Notes: a model not told the origin generated them from the sequence alone. A DNA stretch of 64,000 bases from Pseudorhodobacter wandonensis (GCF_001202035.1 NZ_LGHT01000042.1:62001-126000), one strand, 5' to 3'; numbered from the stretch's first letter, positions 18,501 through 26,209 are shown. Program-made: numbers and translations.

Positions 18501-18943
18501 CACCATTGCTGTATGAGCGGTCTTCGCAAGCCGAGTTTTTGCGCCCCACCGTTATCACGCTGGTCTACGGGCTTGGGTTTGGCTTTATCCTGGTGCTGGT
18601 GCTGGTGCCCGCAATTCTGGCCATTCAGGCCGATATTGGCCGCCAGTTCCACGCCTTGCAAAGGGGTATGCGCTGGAACAGACATGGCACGTCAGCCGCT
18701 GCGCGCAGGTCGCGGGCGGTATTGACGGGGGCTGCAGTTGTACTTGCCGTCTGGTTTGCGCTGACGCTTGGCTGGGTGCTGGCGACGGGCAGCCTGTTTG
18801 CGCCGCTGGCGGGGCTGCTGCAAATGGGCCCGATGGCGGCGGCATTCATGCTGTTTATGGCTGGGGTCGTTGGCGTTGTGTTGCTGGCCTATGTTTTGGG
18901 GCTGCTACTGTTCCGGATGGGCAAAACACCGCAAAGCGGCTAG
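15536..18943 (+). CDS. RND efflux permease with C-terminal extension
   Basis: 1135-residue inner-membrane pump of the HAE-type RND family driven by the proton gradient. It has the TM1 start (NLLLVVMIVAGIAAASRIR), the periplasmic domains, TM4 with LGIVVDDAIVVGEHA carrying the paired Asp of the proton relay, and TM10 with GIIINDSIVLVSTIDEY in place of the AcrB-type K940 region. After TM12 (near LVLVPAILAIQADIG) there are about 110 extra residues with two more strongly hydrophobic stretches, making it longer than the usual 1030-1060. Substrate unknown; adaptor is immediately upstream. Confidence 0.92.
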   Translation: MARQLPRAKGLLSYFARHNTLSNLLLVVMIVAGIAAASRIRAQFFPDVIVSEVTITTAWDGAGAEDVDHAIVQVLEPALLTVDGVTDATSLASEGSARITLEFEPGTDLSQAAEDVQSAIDALNTLPADADDPVVKRGAWRDRVTDVVISGPVGVAQLGRFADEFVTRLFDIGITRTTISGFADPQIMVEVPSVNLIRHDVTMAEIAGAIASETQSAPAGDVGGGASRVRTGQEARTPAQIRAIVLRQSTGGTTLTVGDVATVRSEPADRGRATYVGPDPAITVRIDRNDTGDAIRMQSNVQAAVDKMAPLLPPSVNIELVRARAESISARLELLLDNAAMGLGLVVLLLFLFLNARTALWVAAGIPVSLLAAIGMMYAFGLTLNMISLFALIITLGIVVDDAIVVGEHADFRARHLGEGAAEASENAATRMAMPVIASTLTTVIAFGGLITIGGRFGTLIADIPFTVITVLLASLVECFLILPNHMAHALRAARVEHWYDWPSRQMNKGLAWFIRVAIRPFTALVIRARAATIALSILLLATQAALFISGDLKFRFFNSPEQASVNGNFSMLPSATRDDTLAMMRELQRAGDAVIARYTAEYGRSPTTYVMAELGGGSGRGLSSADTKDADLLGGISMELIDPDDRSYSSSAFVADLQDEVRPHPLLEELSFRGGRFGPGGDALSVDISGADAPTLKAAAEALKTAMAPFPEVSALEDSLAYDKEELILSLTPQGQALGFSIESLGNTLRERLNGIEAATFPDGPRSATIRVELPQSELTADFLESTLLRAGAGVYVPLGDIVTVERRSGFSTIRRENGLRIVTVSGDIAEDDPARAAEVQRALTEDILPKLEQDFGVTTHQSGLAEQQRDFLGDAMLGLIFCLLGIYMVLAWVFASWTRPVVVMAVIPFGLIGAIYGHDLWGVPLSMFSIVGMIGMTGIIINDSIVLVSTIDEYSEKRGLYPAIIDAVADRLRPVFLTTATTVMGLAPLLYERSSQAEFLRPTVITLVYGLGFGFILVLVLVPAILAIQADIGRQFHALQRGMRWNRHGTSAAARRSRAVLTGAAVVLAVWFALTLGWVLATGSLFAPLAGLLQMGPMAAAFMLFMAGVVGVVLLAYVLGLLLFRMGKTPQSG

Positions 18944-18960
18944 TGCCGCTGGCCTTCGGC

Positions 18961-18985
18961 GAGGATATTTTCACCAAAGAGAAAG
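18961..18985 (+). repeat. Intergenic repeat motif, divergent copy 4
   Basis: GAGGATATTTTCACCAAAGA followed by GAAA, between the converging RND permease and alpha/beta hydrolase genes. It resembles the other copies but is the most diverged in its second half. Confidence 0.45.
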
Positions 18986-18987
18986 CA

Positions 18988-19764
18988 TCAGAGCCCGCCT
19001 GTGAGTACCTCAACCAGTGGCGAGCTTGGGTCTTCGAGCGCGTCGATAACGTCGAAATGATGCTCGCCGGGGCTGACAGTCCACGGGCAATCCCATGCTT
19101 CGGACAAGAGCCGCGCTTGCCACAGGAAACTTGGGCGCTCTTGCCCGCCGACCCAGATATGCGCCTGCACACCTGCCCGCAAAGCCAAACGCGCCGGCGA
19201 TTCGGCAGCGATTTCAGCCGCGTCCAGATGCAGCACCTCTTGCATTCTGGTTAACGCGATCTGCTCAAGATCGGACAGTGGCGAGATCGGCACCACCCGC
19301 ACGACTTGCGGCAAGTTCAGATCGGCGCACCCCATCCGCGCGGCAAGATGCCCGCCGGCCGAATGGCCTGTCACCACCACCGGCCCTGCGACCTGCTTTG
19401 CAATCACACCGATCGCGGCGACCATTTCAGCCGTCATATCCGCAATCCGCGCCTTGGGTGCCAAGGTATAGGACGGCATCGCACAGGCCCAACCCTGCGC
19501 CAAGACGCCTGCCGCCAGATGCGACCACTGGCTGCGATCAAACTCTATCCAATAGCCACCGTGGATAAAGGTCACACAACCGCGCGCTGTACCCTCGGGT
19601 AGGAACAGATCAAACTGCTGCCTTGCGCCTTTGCCATAGGCCACTGTTTGCGCCCGCGCACCCAAACCTGCGCGAAATGCCGCAGCTTTGGTCTGCCACC
19701 GCGGCAAAAACTCATTCGCCCCAGCGATAAACGCGCCATTGGCATAGGCAAGATCCATGTCCAT
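18988..19764 (-). CDS. Alpha/beta hydrolase, possibly arylformamidase-like
   Basis: 258 residues with the alpha/beta hydrolase fold. The oxyanion motif is HGGYW, the nucleophile elbow is GHSAGG, and a C-terminal GEHHFDVID supplies the likely catalytic His. HGGYW plus GHSAGGHL is typical of kynurenine formamidase-like esterases, but no tryptophan-degradation gene is nearby, so the substrate is open. ATG 19764 is preceded by AGGAG at 5 nt; the longer frame up to 20064 runs into the divergent dehydrogenase gene. Confidence 0.8.
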   Translation of the reverse strand: MDMDLAYANGAFIAGANEFLPRWQTKAAAFRAGLGARAQTVAYGKGARQQFDLFLPEGTARGCVTFIHGGYWIEFDRSQWSHLAAGVLAQGWACAMPSYTLAPKARIADMTAEMVAAIGVIAKQVAGPVVVTGHSAGGHLAARMGCADLNLPQVVRVVPISPLSDLEQIALTRMQEVLHLDAAEIAAESPARLALRAGVQAHIWVGGQERPSFLWQARLLSEAWDCPWTVSPGEHHFDVIDALEDPSSPLVEVLTGGL

Positions 19765-19856
19765 ATCTTCTCCTGTTCGATGTGCAAGATTGCTGGGAAC
19801 TGGACATCCCCGCTTTCGCATGATTTGCATATGCCAAACCAAAATGGGAGGCTTCA

Positions 19857-21335
19857 ATGCTTGATACCGTAACCGACCTGCGCGCGATGCTAAAAGACCC
19901 CAGCTTGCTGGTAAGCAAAGCTTATGTTGCCGGCGAGTGGATCGACGCCGATGATGGCGCGACATTCGACGTAACGAACCCTGCGCGCAACGATGTAATT
20001 TGCACCGTTCCAAACCTTGGCCGCGCCGAGACCGCCCGCGCCATTGCCGCTGCCGAAGTGGCAATGAAGGACTGGGCCGGCCGCACTGCCAAAGAGCGCG
20101 CCAATACCCTGCGCGCCTGGTACAATCTGATGATGGCCAACCAGGACGACCTTGGGGCCATTTTGACCGCCGAAATGGGCAAGCCTCTGGCCGAGGCCAA
20201 AGGCGAAGTGGCCTATGGCGCCAGCTTTATCGAATGGTTCGCCGAAGAGGCCAAGCGCGTTTATGGCGAAACCATCCCCGGCCATATGAAAGACAAGCGC
20301 ATCACCGTGCTGAAACAGCCGATCGGGGTTGTCGGGTCTATCACGCCGTGGAATTTTCCGAACGCGATGATCACCCGCAAATGTGGCCCTGCACTGGCTG
20401 CCGGCTGTGGCTTTGTGGCCCGCCCTGCGGCAGAAACGCCGCTATCGGCACTGGCGCTGGCGGTATTGGCGGAACGCGCAGGCCTGCCCAAAGGCATCTT
20501 TTCGGTCATCACCTCGAAAAAATCGTCGGACATCGGCAAAGAGTTCTGCGAAAACCACGCGGTGCGCAAGCTTACCTTTACCGGATCGACCGAGGTGGGC
20601 CGCATCCTGCTGCGCCAAGCCGCCGATCAGGTGATGAAATGCTCGATGGAGCTGGGCGGCAATGCGCCGTTTATCGTGTTTGACGATGCCGATCTGGATG
20701 CCGCAGTGCAAGGCGCCATGGCGTCGAAATTCCGCAACAACGGCCAGACCTGCGTTTGTGCGAACCGCATCTATGTGCAGGCGGGCGTCTATGATGCCTT
20801 TGCCGCTAAACTAAGCGCGGCTTTGGCCAAAACCAAAGTCGGCGATGGCCTGACCGAAGCAGTTGAATTTGGCCCGCTGGTCAACGTGGCCGCGGTGGAA
20901 AAGGTCGAAGAACATATCGCCGATGCCATTGCCAAAGGCGGCAAGGTGATCGCAGGCGGCAAACGCCACGCGCTGGGCGGATCGTATTTTGAACCGACCA
21001 TCGTGACCGGTGTGACGCAAGATATGGTTGTCGCCAAAGAGGAAACCTTTGGCCCGATGGCGCCTTTGTTCAAATTCGACACCGAAGAAGAGGTGGTCGG
21101 TTACGCCAATGACACGATCTTTGGCCTTGCCGCCTATTTCTATGCCCAAAACATCGGCCGCGTGACCCGCGTACAAGAGGGGCTGGAATATGGTATCGTC
21201 GGCGTAAACACTGGCATCATTTCCACCGAAGTCGCGCCTTTTGGCGGTGTCAAACAATCCGGCCTTGGCCGCGAAGGCAGCCATCACGGGATGGAGGACT
21301 ATCTGGAAATGAAATACATCTGCCTGTCGGTCTAG
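19857..21335 (+). CDS. gabD: NAD(P)-dependent succinate-semialdehyde dehydrogenase
   Basis: 492-residue aldehyde dehydrogenase, oxidising succinate semialdehyde to succinate in 4-aminobutyrate breakdown. It shows [12 protein letters not shown], the catalytic Glu in MELGGNAPF (E265), the catalytic Cys in GQTCVCANR (C299, with C301 adjacent as in SSADHs) and the [14 protein letters not shown] tail. The cofactor-ribose segment, usually KPASxTP or KPAExTP, reads ARPAAETP, so the usual Lys is Arg and the coenzyme preference is uncertain. GGGAGG precedes the ATG. Divergent from the hydrolase gene. Confidence 0.9.
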   Translation: MLDTVTDLRAMLKDPSLLVSKAYVAGEWIDADDGATFDVTNPARNDVICTVPNLGRAETARAIAAAEVAMKDWAGRTAKERANTLRAWYNLMMANQDDLGAILTAEMGKPLAEAKGEVAYGASFIEWFAEEAKRVYGETIPGHMKDKRITVLKQPIGVVGSITPWNFPNAMITRKCGPALAAGCGFVARPAAETPLSALALAVLAERAGLPKGIFSVITSKKSSDIGKEFCENHAVRKLTFTGSTEVGRILLRQAADQVMKCSMELGGNAPFIVFDDADLDAAVQGAMASKFRNNGQTCVCANRIYVQAGVYDAFAAKLSAALAKTKVGDGLTEAVEFGPLVNVAAVEKVEEHIADAIAKGGKVIAGGKRHALGGSYFEPTIVTGVTQDMVVAKEETFGPMAPLFKFDTEEEVVGYANDTIFGLAAYFYAQNIGRVTRVQEGLEYGIVGVNTGIISTEVAPFGGVKQSGLGREGSHHGMEDYLEMKYICLSV

Positions 21336-21389
21336 ATTTTACGATAAAACAATACGTTAGATCACACATCGGCTTGTTGGAACACTATT

Positions 21390-21440
21390 GGGGCGCTTAT
21401 TGGCACAGTTGACGCCAACAAGCGCCCCATTTCTTTCTCG
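21390..21440 (+). terminator. Rho-independent terminator after gabD
   Basis: Arms 21390-21404 and 21414-21428 form a 15-bp stem (GGGGCGCTTATTGGC with one G-U type pair), a 9-nt loop, and a T-rich tail ATTTCTTTCT. It lies 55 bp past the gabD stop. Confidence 0.7.
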
Positions 21441-22287
21441 ACCAAAGGCTGGTCGGCTCGAACGGCATCCCTTGCCACCCTTGTATCGCGGAAAGCTATC
21501 GATCCCGAGGCGGCTCTGTTTGTAAAGATACACTCAAGAGGCCTGATTGCCCCAGAAAGCGCAGCCCTTCTCCTTAGTGCAGGATTTGTTGCGACAGCGC
21601 GGCAGCTCTATCAGGCACTGATGATGGCGCCGCCAAAGCTCATCGAAGGCAGCCAATCAAGGCGGCGCACCATTGCAGGACGACACCGTTTTGGCCCAAG
21701 CGGCATGTGCACGATGCCGATCTCAACCTCTCAAAAAACACATTGTCGTCGGGGAATAACACGACATGCTTTATCGCAGGTTTTCGCCAATACCGGATAT
21801 GATTTCAGATCAGTTTGTCCTGATCCGCGGTGCATCTACTGTAAAGGCAGCGAAATGCCTTGGCTAAATGCAAATATCGGGCAAGTTAAAAAGAAATTGG
21901 GCGGGAAATGTTTGAAAAATCCCCACAACAGATTGCAACATTACTGTCAATTCCGGCAAAGATCTGAATAACGCCGCCTTAAACCACTTGGCCTAAAAAC
22001 AGCGCGGACTTTTGACGCAGCGCCAAAACCGCCGGAATAAATATTAAATCTGCATCGGGTTGCCGAAAGCTGGCTCTATTAAACGGGGTCCAGTTTTTTA
22101 AAAAGGATACAGCACAAATTTACTGAATCAAGACAAACCCTTTTCTGGCAATGGCTAGCATGGATTGATTGTATCTGATTGGCTGTCCACCCATCCGGTC
22201 AGGCCGCAAGCTTAAGGGAAAGGGCCAAAAACGTCCTGCCATTGCAGCAGAATCTTTTTCTGTCATGCGTAAAAAAAGGAAAAGTTT
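21441..22287. other. Long gap without an assignable gene
   Basis: About 850 bp between the gabD terminator and the csbD terminator. One plus-strand frame is open from about 21348 to 21971 (about 207 codons), but its first ATG is at 21621, it overlaps the gabD terminator, its second half is rich in Cys, Arg and His, and no family was recognised. The stretch from about 21980 to 22270 is A/T-rich compared with its neighbours. It may hold decayed genes or regulatory RNA; nothing firmer can be said. Confidence 0.4.
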
Positions 22288-22324
22288 GCGGGGGCAGTAA
22301 ACTTGATCGCGGTCATACCCCCGC
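22288..22324 (-). terminator. Possible terminator after csbD
   Basis: On the minus strand, 7-bp arms GCGGGGG/CCCCCGC enclose 23 nt and are followed by AAACTTTTCCTTTTTTT, about 40 bp past the csbD stop. Confidence 0.5.
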
Positions 22325-22364
22325 CCACCACGCTTTGGAACAAATTGCCAAAGCAGTTATCAAC

Positions 22365-22562
22365 TTACATCCGGTCAATCCAGGATTGCACTTCGTCCTT
22401 GGCGGCCTCTTTGGTCTTTCCATAGCGCTTTTGGATCAGCCCTTCTAGCTGCTCTCGCTCGCCCGCAGCTTGCTCAAGCTCATCATCGGTAAGATCGCCC
22501 CATTCTTCACGCGCTTTACCTTTGGCGATTTTCCATTGACCTTTTACTTGATCCCAATTCAT
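22365..22562 (-). CDS. CsbD-family stress protein
   Basis: 65-residue hydrophilic protein of the CsbD family, with MNWDQVKGQWKIAKGKAREEWGDLTDDEL and a C-terminal RYGKTKEAAKDEVQSWI helix. Members are induced by general stress regulators in many bacteria; the biochemical role is unknown. An AGGAGG box precedes the ATG and an EcfG-type promoter lies 38-62 bp upstream, divergent from dps. Confidence 0.92.
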   Translation of the reverse strand: MNWDQVKGQWKIAKGKAREEWGDLTDDELEQAAGEREQLEGLIQKRYGKTKEAAKDEVQSWIDRM

Positions 22563-22599
22563 GATTTTCCTCCTGTTTGTTCATCGTGACTGCTGGTTA

Positions 22600-22624
22600 A
22601 ACGCCCCCGATACGATTTGGTTCC
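22600..22624 (-). promoter_or_regulatory. EcfG-type promoter for csbD
   Basis: On the minus strand GGAAC (22624-22620), a 16-bp spacer and CGTT (22603-22600), exactly the alphaproteobacterial EcfG consensus GGAAC-N16/17-CGTT. Confidence 0.8.
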
Positions 22625-22671
22625 GATACCTGCGGAATAACCTTTGCGCGCAAGTGCAGATGTTATTTTAC

Positions 22672-22696
22672 GGAACCAAATCTGTCGCAAAAGGTT
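22672..22696 (+). promoter_or_regulatory. EcfG-type promoter for dps
   Basis: GGAAC (22672-22676), a 16-bp spacer and GGTT (22693-22696); one mismatch in the -10 element. It is 25 bp upstream of the dps start. Confidence 0.65.
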
Positions 22697-22720
22697 GGCC
22701 TTACTTAAAAGGAGGCTAAA

Positions 22721-23218
22721 ATGTCCGAACTCAAAACCAAACCATCACCTGTTTCTGTAAAAACCGGAGTCGCCGATGCAAGGTCGGCAGCCAAAGGCTT
22801 GGCAGCGGCACTTGCTGATACCTATAGTCTGTTGATCAAGACCCATGCTGTACATTGGAATGTAGAAGGACCAATGTTCTTTGCCGTGCACAACCTGACC
22901 GAGGCGCAATATGGCGATTTATTCGCTGCGGCAGATGTTATTGCAGAACGTATCCGCGCTCTGGGCCATTTGACGGCAACATCGCCGGGTGAATTGCTGG
23001 CAGATTCTGTTGTTTCCGACATCAAAGCGCCCAAGGATGCGCCCGCGCTTTGCGAAAGTCTAGCCACAGACCATAGCAAGGTCGCCAAACGCTTGCATGA
23101 TGTGATTGAAGCGGCAGAAGAAGCCCGCGATCCGGTTACGGCCGATCTAGCCACAGCACGGGCCGCGTTTCATGAAAAAGCGGCCTGGATGCTACGCGCC
23201 TTGGCAAAAACGTCCTGA
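22721..23218 (+). CDS. dps: Dps-family ferritin-like DNA-protection protein
   Basis: 165-residue Dps protein that oxidises and stores iron and shields DNA under stress. Ferroxidase-site residues are visible in KTHAVHWNVEG (two His) and in LFAAADVIAERIRALG (Asp/Glu from the partner subunit), followed by HEKAAWMLRA near the C-terminus. An AAAGGAGG box precedes the ATG. It is divergent from csbD, and both are preceded by EcfG-type promoters. Confidence 0.93.
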   Translation: MSELKTKPSPVSVKTGVADARSAAKGLAAALADTYSLLIKTHAVHWNVEGPMFFAVHNLTEAQYGDLFAAADVIAERIRALGHLTATSPGELLADSVVSDIKAPKDAPALCESLATDHSKVAKRLHDVIEAAEEARDPVTADLATARAAFHEKAAWMLRALAKTS

Positions 23219-23236
23219 ACGAACATAGCAAAGAAA

Positions 23237-23270
23237 ATCGCGCGGCTGAATTGCCGCGCGATGCTATATT
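23237..23270 (+). terminator. Terminator after dps
   Basis: 10-bp GC-rich stem (ATCGCGCGGC/GCCGCGCGAT) with a 6-nt loop, 18 bp past the dps stop, followed by the weakly T-rich GCTATATTT. The flanking TAGCA/TGCTA can extend the stem. Confidence 0.6.
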
Positions 23271-23301
23271 TCCATAAATCAGGCGTGAAATAAAAACGCG
23301 A

Positions 23302-23634
23302 TCAATGCGGGCGTTTTGCGTTTCGGCCCTGATCCAATCCTTGCAAAAAGGAAATCAGTACAAGTTGCATCGGGCTTAACCCGTTCAACGCGTCCTGCTC
23401 CTTGGCCTCGTTATGATGCGGCCGCGACAGCCCGATTGCGAGCGTGATGGCCGCCGCACCAAAATAAACCGACCCAATGACAACCGCCGCAAAAAGCGGG
23501 GTTTGCTGGGCGCTTAGATAAATCCACGCGGCAGCCGTGAAAAAGCCAGCCCCAACGATCGTCAAGGCTGCGCTTGCTGTCACCAGACCGGCCTTGCGTG
23601 CCGTATCGGCGACCTTATGTTGAATGCCAAACAT
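23302..23634 (-). CDS. YqjE-like / holin-superfamily membrane protein
   Basis: 110 residues with two membrane helices (about residues 16-42 and 46-68) flanked by a basic N-terminus and a hydrophilic tail. Layout and position directly after a YqjD/ElaB-like gene match the E. coli yqjD-yqjE pair, whose YqjE belongs to DUF1469 (phage holin-like superfamily III). ATG 23634 overlaps the upstream TGA (TGATG); a GTG at 23637 is the alternative. Probably an envelope protein co-induced in the general stress response. Confidence 0.7.
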   Translation of the reverse strand: MFGIQHKVADTARKAGLVTASAALTIVGAGFFTAAAWIYLSAQQTPLFAAVVIGSVYFGAAAITLAIGLSRPHHNEAKEQDALNGLSPMQLVLISFLQGLDQGRNAKRPH

Positions 23635-23957
23635 CACCGACGCGACGTTAGAATGCCAACCAAAAAACCTAGCCCCGCTGCAATGCCTACGGCAGACGCC
23701 GGGTTTTCGCGGATCTTTTCCTCTGCCTCGGAATAGGCAACTTTTGCGGTCGCTTTGGCGGCATTGGCCGCTGTTGCGCCAGTGTCGGCCAGGTCTGCAG
23801 CTTTATTTGCCACAAGCGATTTGATCTGACCTGACTGAGCTTTTCCATATTCCGAAACAATAGCCGTCAGATTGGCAATATCCTCACGCAGCACCGCGAC
23901 CTGCTTGGACAGATCAGTGTTCAGTTCTGCAATGTTGCTTTTTTCAGCTTGCGCCAT
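23634..23957 (-). CDS. YqjD/ElaB-like (DUF883) membrane-anchored protein
   Basis: 107 residues. A long amphipathic helical region (about residues 8-80) is followed by the family signature EEKIRENPASAVGIAAGLGFLVGILTSRR, a C-terminal membrane anchor with a terminal Arg pair. E. coli ElaB/YqjD/YgaM proteins are tail-anchored, ribosome-associated and stationary-phase induced. Here an EcfG promoter lies 37 bp upstream, so it is the stress-sigma counterpart of that pattern. AAGGAGAA precedes the ATG. Confidence 0.85.
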   Translation of the reverse strand: MAQAEKSNIAELNTDLSKQVAVLREDIANLTAIVSEYGKAQSGQIKSLVANKAADLADTGATAANAAKATAKVAYSEAEEKIRENPASAVGIAAGLGFLVGILTSRR

Positions 23958-23993
23958 GGGAATTCTCCTTGGAAACGGTTGTTACACCGAACA

Positions 23994-24018
23994 AACGCGC
24001 CATCAGCGGAATAGTTCC
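23994..24018 (-). promoter_or_regulatory. EcfG-type promoter for the YqjD/YqjE-like pair
   Basis: On the minus strand GGAAC (24018-24014), a 16-bp spacer and CGTT (23997-23994). Confidence 0.78.
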
Positions 24019-24053
24019 CTCGCATAGCCCGAATAACTTATGCCAGCAGGGAT

Positions 24054-24079
24054 GGAACCATCTTGCCCAATGTGACGTT
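24054..24079 (+). promoter_or_regulatory. EcfG-type promoter for the AI-2E-type permease
   Basis: GGAAC (24054-24058), a 17-bp spacer and CGTT (24076-24079). Transcription would begin near 24086, downstream of the TTG at 24063, which supports the later GTG start of the permease. Confidence 0.7.
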
Positions 24080-24125
24080 TCATCCTGTGGCCCGACTATC
24101 GGGTTTTGCACAACGGGGGACGAAT

Positions 24126-25193
24126 GTGGATGATCTGGGGTCTATCAAGCGCTCATTGATGCTGTTGGCAGTGATTGCATCGTTTTGCGCACTCTACCTT
24201 GCACGTGATCTATTTCTGCCGATTGCGGCGGCAGTCTTGCTGGCGCTTACCCTAAGCCCGGTTGTGCGGACGCTATCCCGCTTTGGCCTGCCTGCCCCCT
24301 TATCGGCTTTCATTCTGATTACCAGCACCGGAACAATTCTGATCATCGCGGCCTATTTGCTAAGCGGGCCATTGACCGACCTCATCTCGCAAGCCCCGCG
24401 CATGGGAACAGAGCTGCGCTATAAACTTGCTGGCTTGCTGGAAGCGATGCGCCTGATCCAGGAAGCCAGCAAGCATGTCGAGGAACTGAGTGGGAGTGGA
24501 ACCCAAACCCCGAAAGTGACTATCGAGCAGCCGGGGCTGGTGGTTTTTGCAGCAGGCACCACGGCCACCATCATATCGCTTTCAGCGGTGGCCTTGGTTT
24601 TGGCATTCTTCCTGCTGGCCTCGGGCGATTTATTTTACATCAAATTGGTTGAATCGGTGCCGACCTTTTCGGACAAGCGGCGTGCGGTCGGTATTGTGCG
24701 GGCGGTTGAACGGCAGATGTCACATTACCTTTTGACGGTCATGCTGATCAACGCTGTGCTTGGCTTTTGCCTCGGACTTGCAATGTACGCGATGGGCATG
24801 CCCAACCCGTTGCTTTGGGGCGCTCTGGGATTTGCCTTGAACTTCGTGCCCTTTATCGGCGCAATCGTGGGCACGCTCGCCGTGGCAGCCGTCGGGGTTC
24901 TGACGTTTGAGCCGCTGCTCTCTGGCCTATTGCCCGCCGCCCTCTATCTGGCGATTACAACGCTTGAGGGCCACTTGATAACCCCAACGATTGTTGGCCG
25001 AAGGTTGGAACTGAACACTGTTTCGGTTTTGCTGGCACTGATTGTCTGGAGCTGGCTGTGGTCTATTCCGGGTGCATTGATGGCGGTGCCATTCCTTGTG
25101 CTGTTAAAGGTTATTTCCGATAATACCAAAGGGCTTCAAACACTTGGCAACTTCTTGGGAACACATACCCTTCGGGATAAGGTGGTCACGTGA
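24126..25193 (+). CDS. AI-2E (PerM/TqsA) family permease
   Basis: 355-residue membrane protein of the AI-2E exporter family. It has paired helices in the first 90 residues, a soluble stretch, and then the family core ALGFALNFVPFIGAIVGTLA and the LEGHLITPTIVGRRLELNTV motif. Family members export the quorum signal AI-2, or ions in some cases; the substrate here is unknown. GTG 24126 is chosen for the GGGGGA box 5 nt upstream and because the predicted EcfG transcript starts after the alternative TTG (24063). Confidence 0.85.
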   Translation: MDDLGSIKRSLMLLAVIASFCALYLARDLFLPIAAAVLLALTLSPVVRTLSRFGLPAPLSAFILITSTGTILIIAAYLLSGPLTDLISQAPRMGTELRYKLAGLLEAMRLIQEASKHVEELSGSGTQTPKVTIEQPGLVVFAAGTTATIISLSAVALVLAFFLLASGDLFYIKLVESVPTFSDKRRAVGIVRAVERQMSHYLLTVMLINAVLGFCLGLAMYAMGMPNPLLWGALGFALNFVPFIGAIVGTLAVAAVGVLTFEPLLSGLLPAALYLAITTLEGHLITPTIVGRRLELNTVSVLLALIVWSWLWSIPGALMAVPFLVLLKVISDNTKGLQTLGNFLGTHTLRDKVVT

Positions 25194-25221
25194 TGCAATC
25201 CTTGCATGGCGTGCTTTTTTT
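25187..25221 (+). terminator. Rho-independent terminator overlapping the permease stop codon
   Basis: A nested stem of CACG/CGTG outside and ATGCAA/TTGCAT inside with a 3-nt loop, then CTTTTTTT. The permease TGA (25191-25193) lies within the first arm. Confidence 0.75.
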
Positions 25222-25233
25222 CGTGTTCCAGAT

Positions 25234-25258
25234 GGAACCAACAAAACTCTCAGGCGTT
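25234..25258 (+). promoter_or_regulatory. Orphan EcfG-type promoter
   Basis: GGAAC (25234-25238), an exact 16-bp spacer and CGTT (25255-25258), immediately after the permease terminator. No plus-strand protein gene follows before the converging crp-type gene. Confidence 0.72.
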
Positions 25259-25264
25259 CGGTAA

Positions 25265-25386
25265 GTGATCAATGACAATTTATTCCCTCGTCTGATCCGC
25301 AACACAGCTTCCGCTTTCCCTCGGGATGCTAAGATGTTGCGATTTGCCGCCGGTGAAAATCCACAGATACCGACATCACCGGCGGC
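25265..25386 (+). ncRNA. Candidate stress-induced small RNA
   Basis: The interval from the predicted start of transcription below the orphan EcfG promoter to the end of an 11-bp inverted repeat (25346-25356 and 25376-25386, 19-nt loop) is about 120 nt. It has no convincing ORF (the best ATG gives 7 codons) and contains a pyrimidine-rich stretch that could pair with Shine-Dalgarno sequences. No T-tract follows the hairpin, so the end is uncertain; read-through would make RNA antisense to the Crp/Fnr gene. Inference only. Confidence 0.3.
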
Positions 25387-25395
25387 ATACCTACC

Positions 25396-26124
25396 CTACA
25401 TCAGCGGCCTGCGGTCCAAGGGTTCGGGTTCCACCCCGGCCAGGGCCGCAAGTTTGGCGCGATCGGGAATAGACAGTTTCCCGTCAACCCAAGCGGCCAG
25501 CCCCATATCACGCAGACGCGCAATCGTCTTATTTGTGTGCACCAACGAAAGGCCCAACGCATCCGCCAGATCTTGTTGGCGAAAGGGCAGTGGCACATGA
25601 TGGGCGTCGCCCAGCCCCACCGCACGCAATCGGCGATGAAGGCGCAAATAGGCCCACGCTATGCGCTGGCTGGCGTCGCGCTGCCCCAAGGTCGCAATGG
25701 TTTCGCCCAAGAAATGCTCCTCGACTGCGGCGATCCATGTCAAATCATAGGCACGGTCCGGATGGGCCTTAAACATATTCCAAATATCGGCGCGGTTAAA
25801 AACGCACAGCACCATGTTTGTCGTAGCCTCGACCGAGTGCTTCATCTCGCCCATGATCGCAGATTGCATTCCGGTCAGATCCCCAGGAAGCAAGAAATTG
25901 ATAACCTGCCGTCCACCATCTTCCAGCGTTTTGTATCGCACCCCCATTCCTGACAGAACGGTAAACAGCTGGGGGCTGTTTGACCCTTCCAAAAGCAAGG
26001 TGGTACCGGGTTCAACGACCATTTCCCCGGTTTTAAAGCTGATCATAAAGGCCAGCTCTGCCTCGGTCATCGGGATAAAATAGTCGCATTTGCGCAATGG
26101 GCAGTTTTTGCAGGAAACGGGCAT
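25396..26124 (-). CDS. Crp/Fnr-family transcriptional regulator
   Basis: 242 residues. The N-terminal cyclic-nucleotide-binding fold includes GTTLLLEGSNSPQLFTVLSG, followed by a dimerisation helix and a C-terminal winged helix with QQDLADALGLSLVHTNKTIARL as the recognition region. Three Cys near the N-terminus (C5, C8, C13; CxxCxxxxC) plus a Cys in MVLCVFN resemble the FNR arrangement (C-x2-C-x5-C plus one central Cys), so a redox- or oxygen-sensing cluster is possible but not shown. It sits inside the general stress island without an EcfG promoter of its own. Confidence 0.88.
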   Translation of the reverse strand: MPVSCKNCPLRKCDYFIPMTEAELAFMISFKTGEMVVEPGTTLLLEGSNSPQLFTVLSGMGVRYKTLEDGGRQVINFLLPGDLTGMQSAIMGEMKHSVEATTNMVLCVFNRADIWNMFKAHPDRAYDLTWIAAVEEHFLGETIATLGQRDASQRIAWAYLRLHRRLRAVGLGDAHHVPLPFRQQDLADALGLSLVHTNKTIARLRDMGLAAWVDGKLSIPDRAKLAALAGVEPEPLDRRPLM

Positions 26125-26209
26125 TGAATACCTTTTGCTATGTCACAGTTTAATGCGGTACTGGCCGACACCGGTCAAAACCCTACTTTTGGTTTGTGAG
26201 GCTTGGCAT

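Noticed and set aside
21621-21971. 116-residue frame starting at ATG 21621
   Set aside because: No family resemblance, odd composition and no ribosome-binding site; kept only as part of the unexplained region.
24063-24125. TTG start giving a 376-residue AI-2E-type permease
   Set aside because: The predicted EcfG -10 element lies at 24076-24079, so this codon would be upstream of the transcript; GTG 24126 has a better ribosome-binding site.
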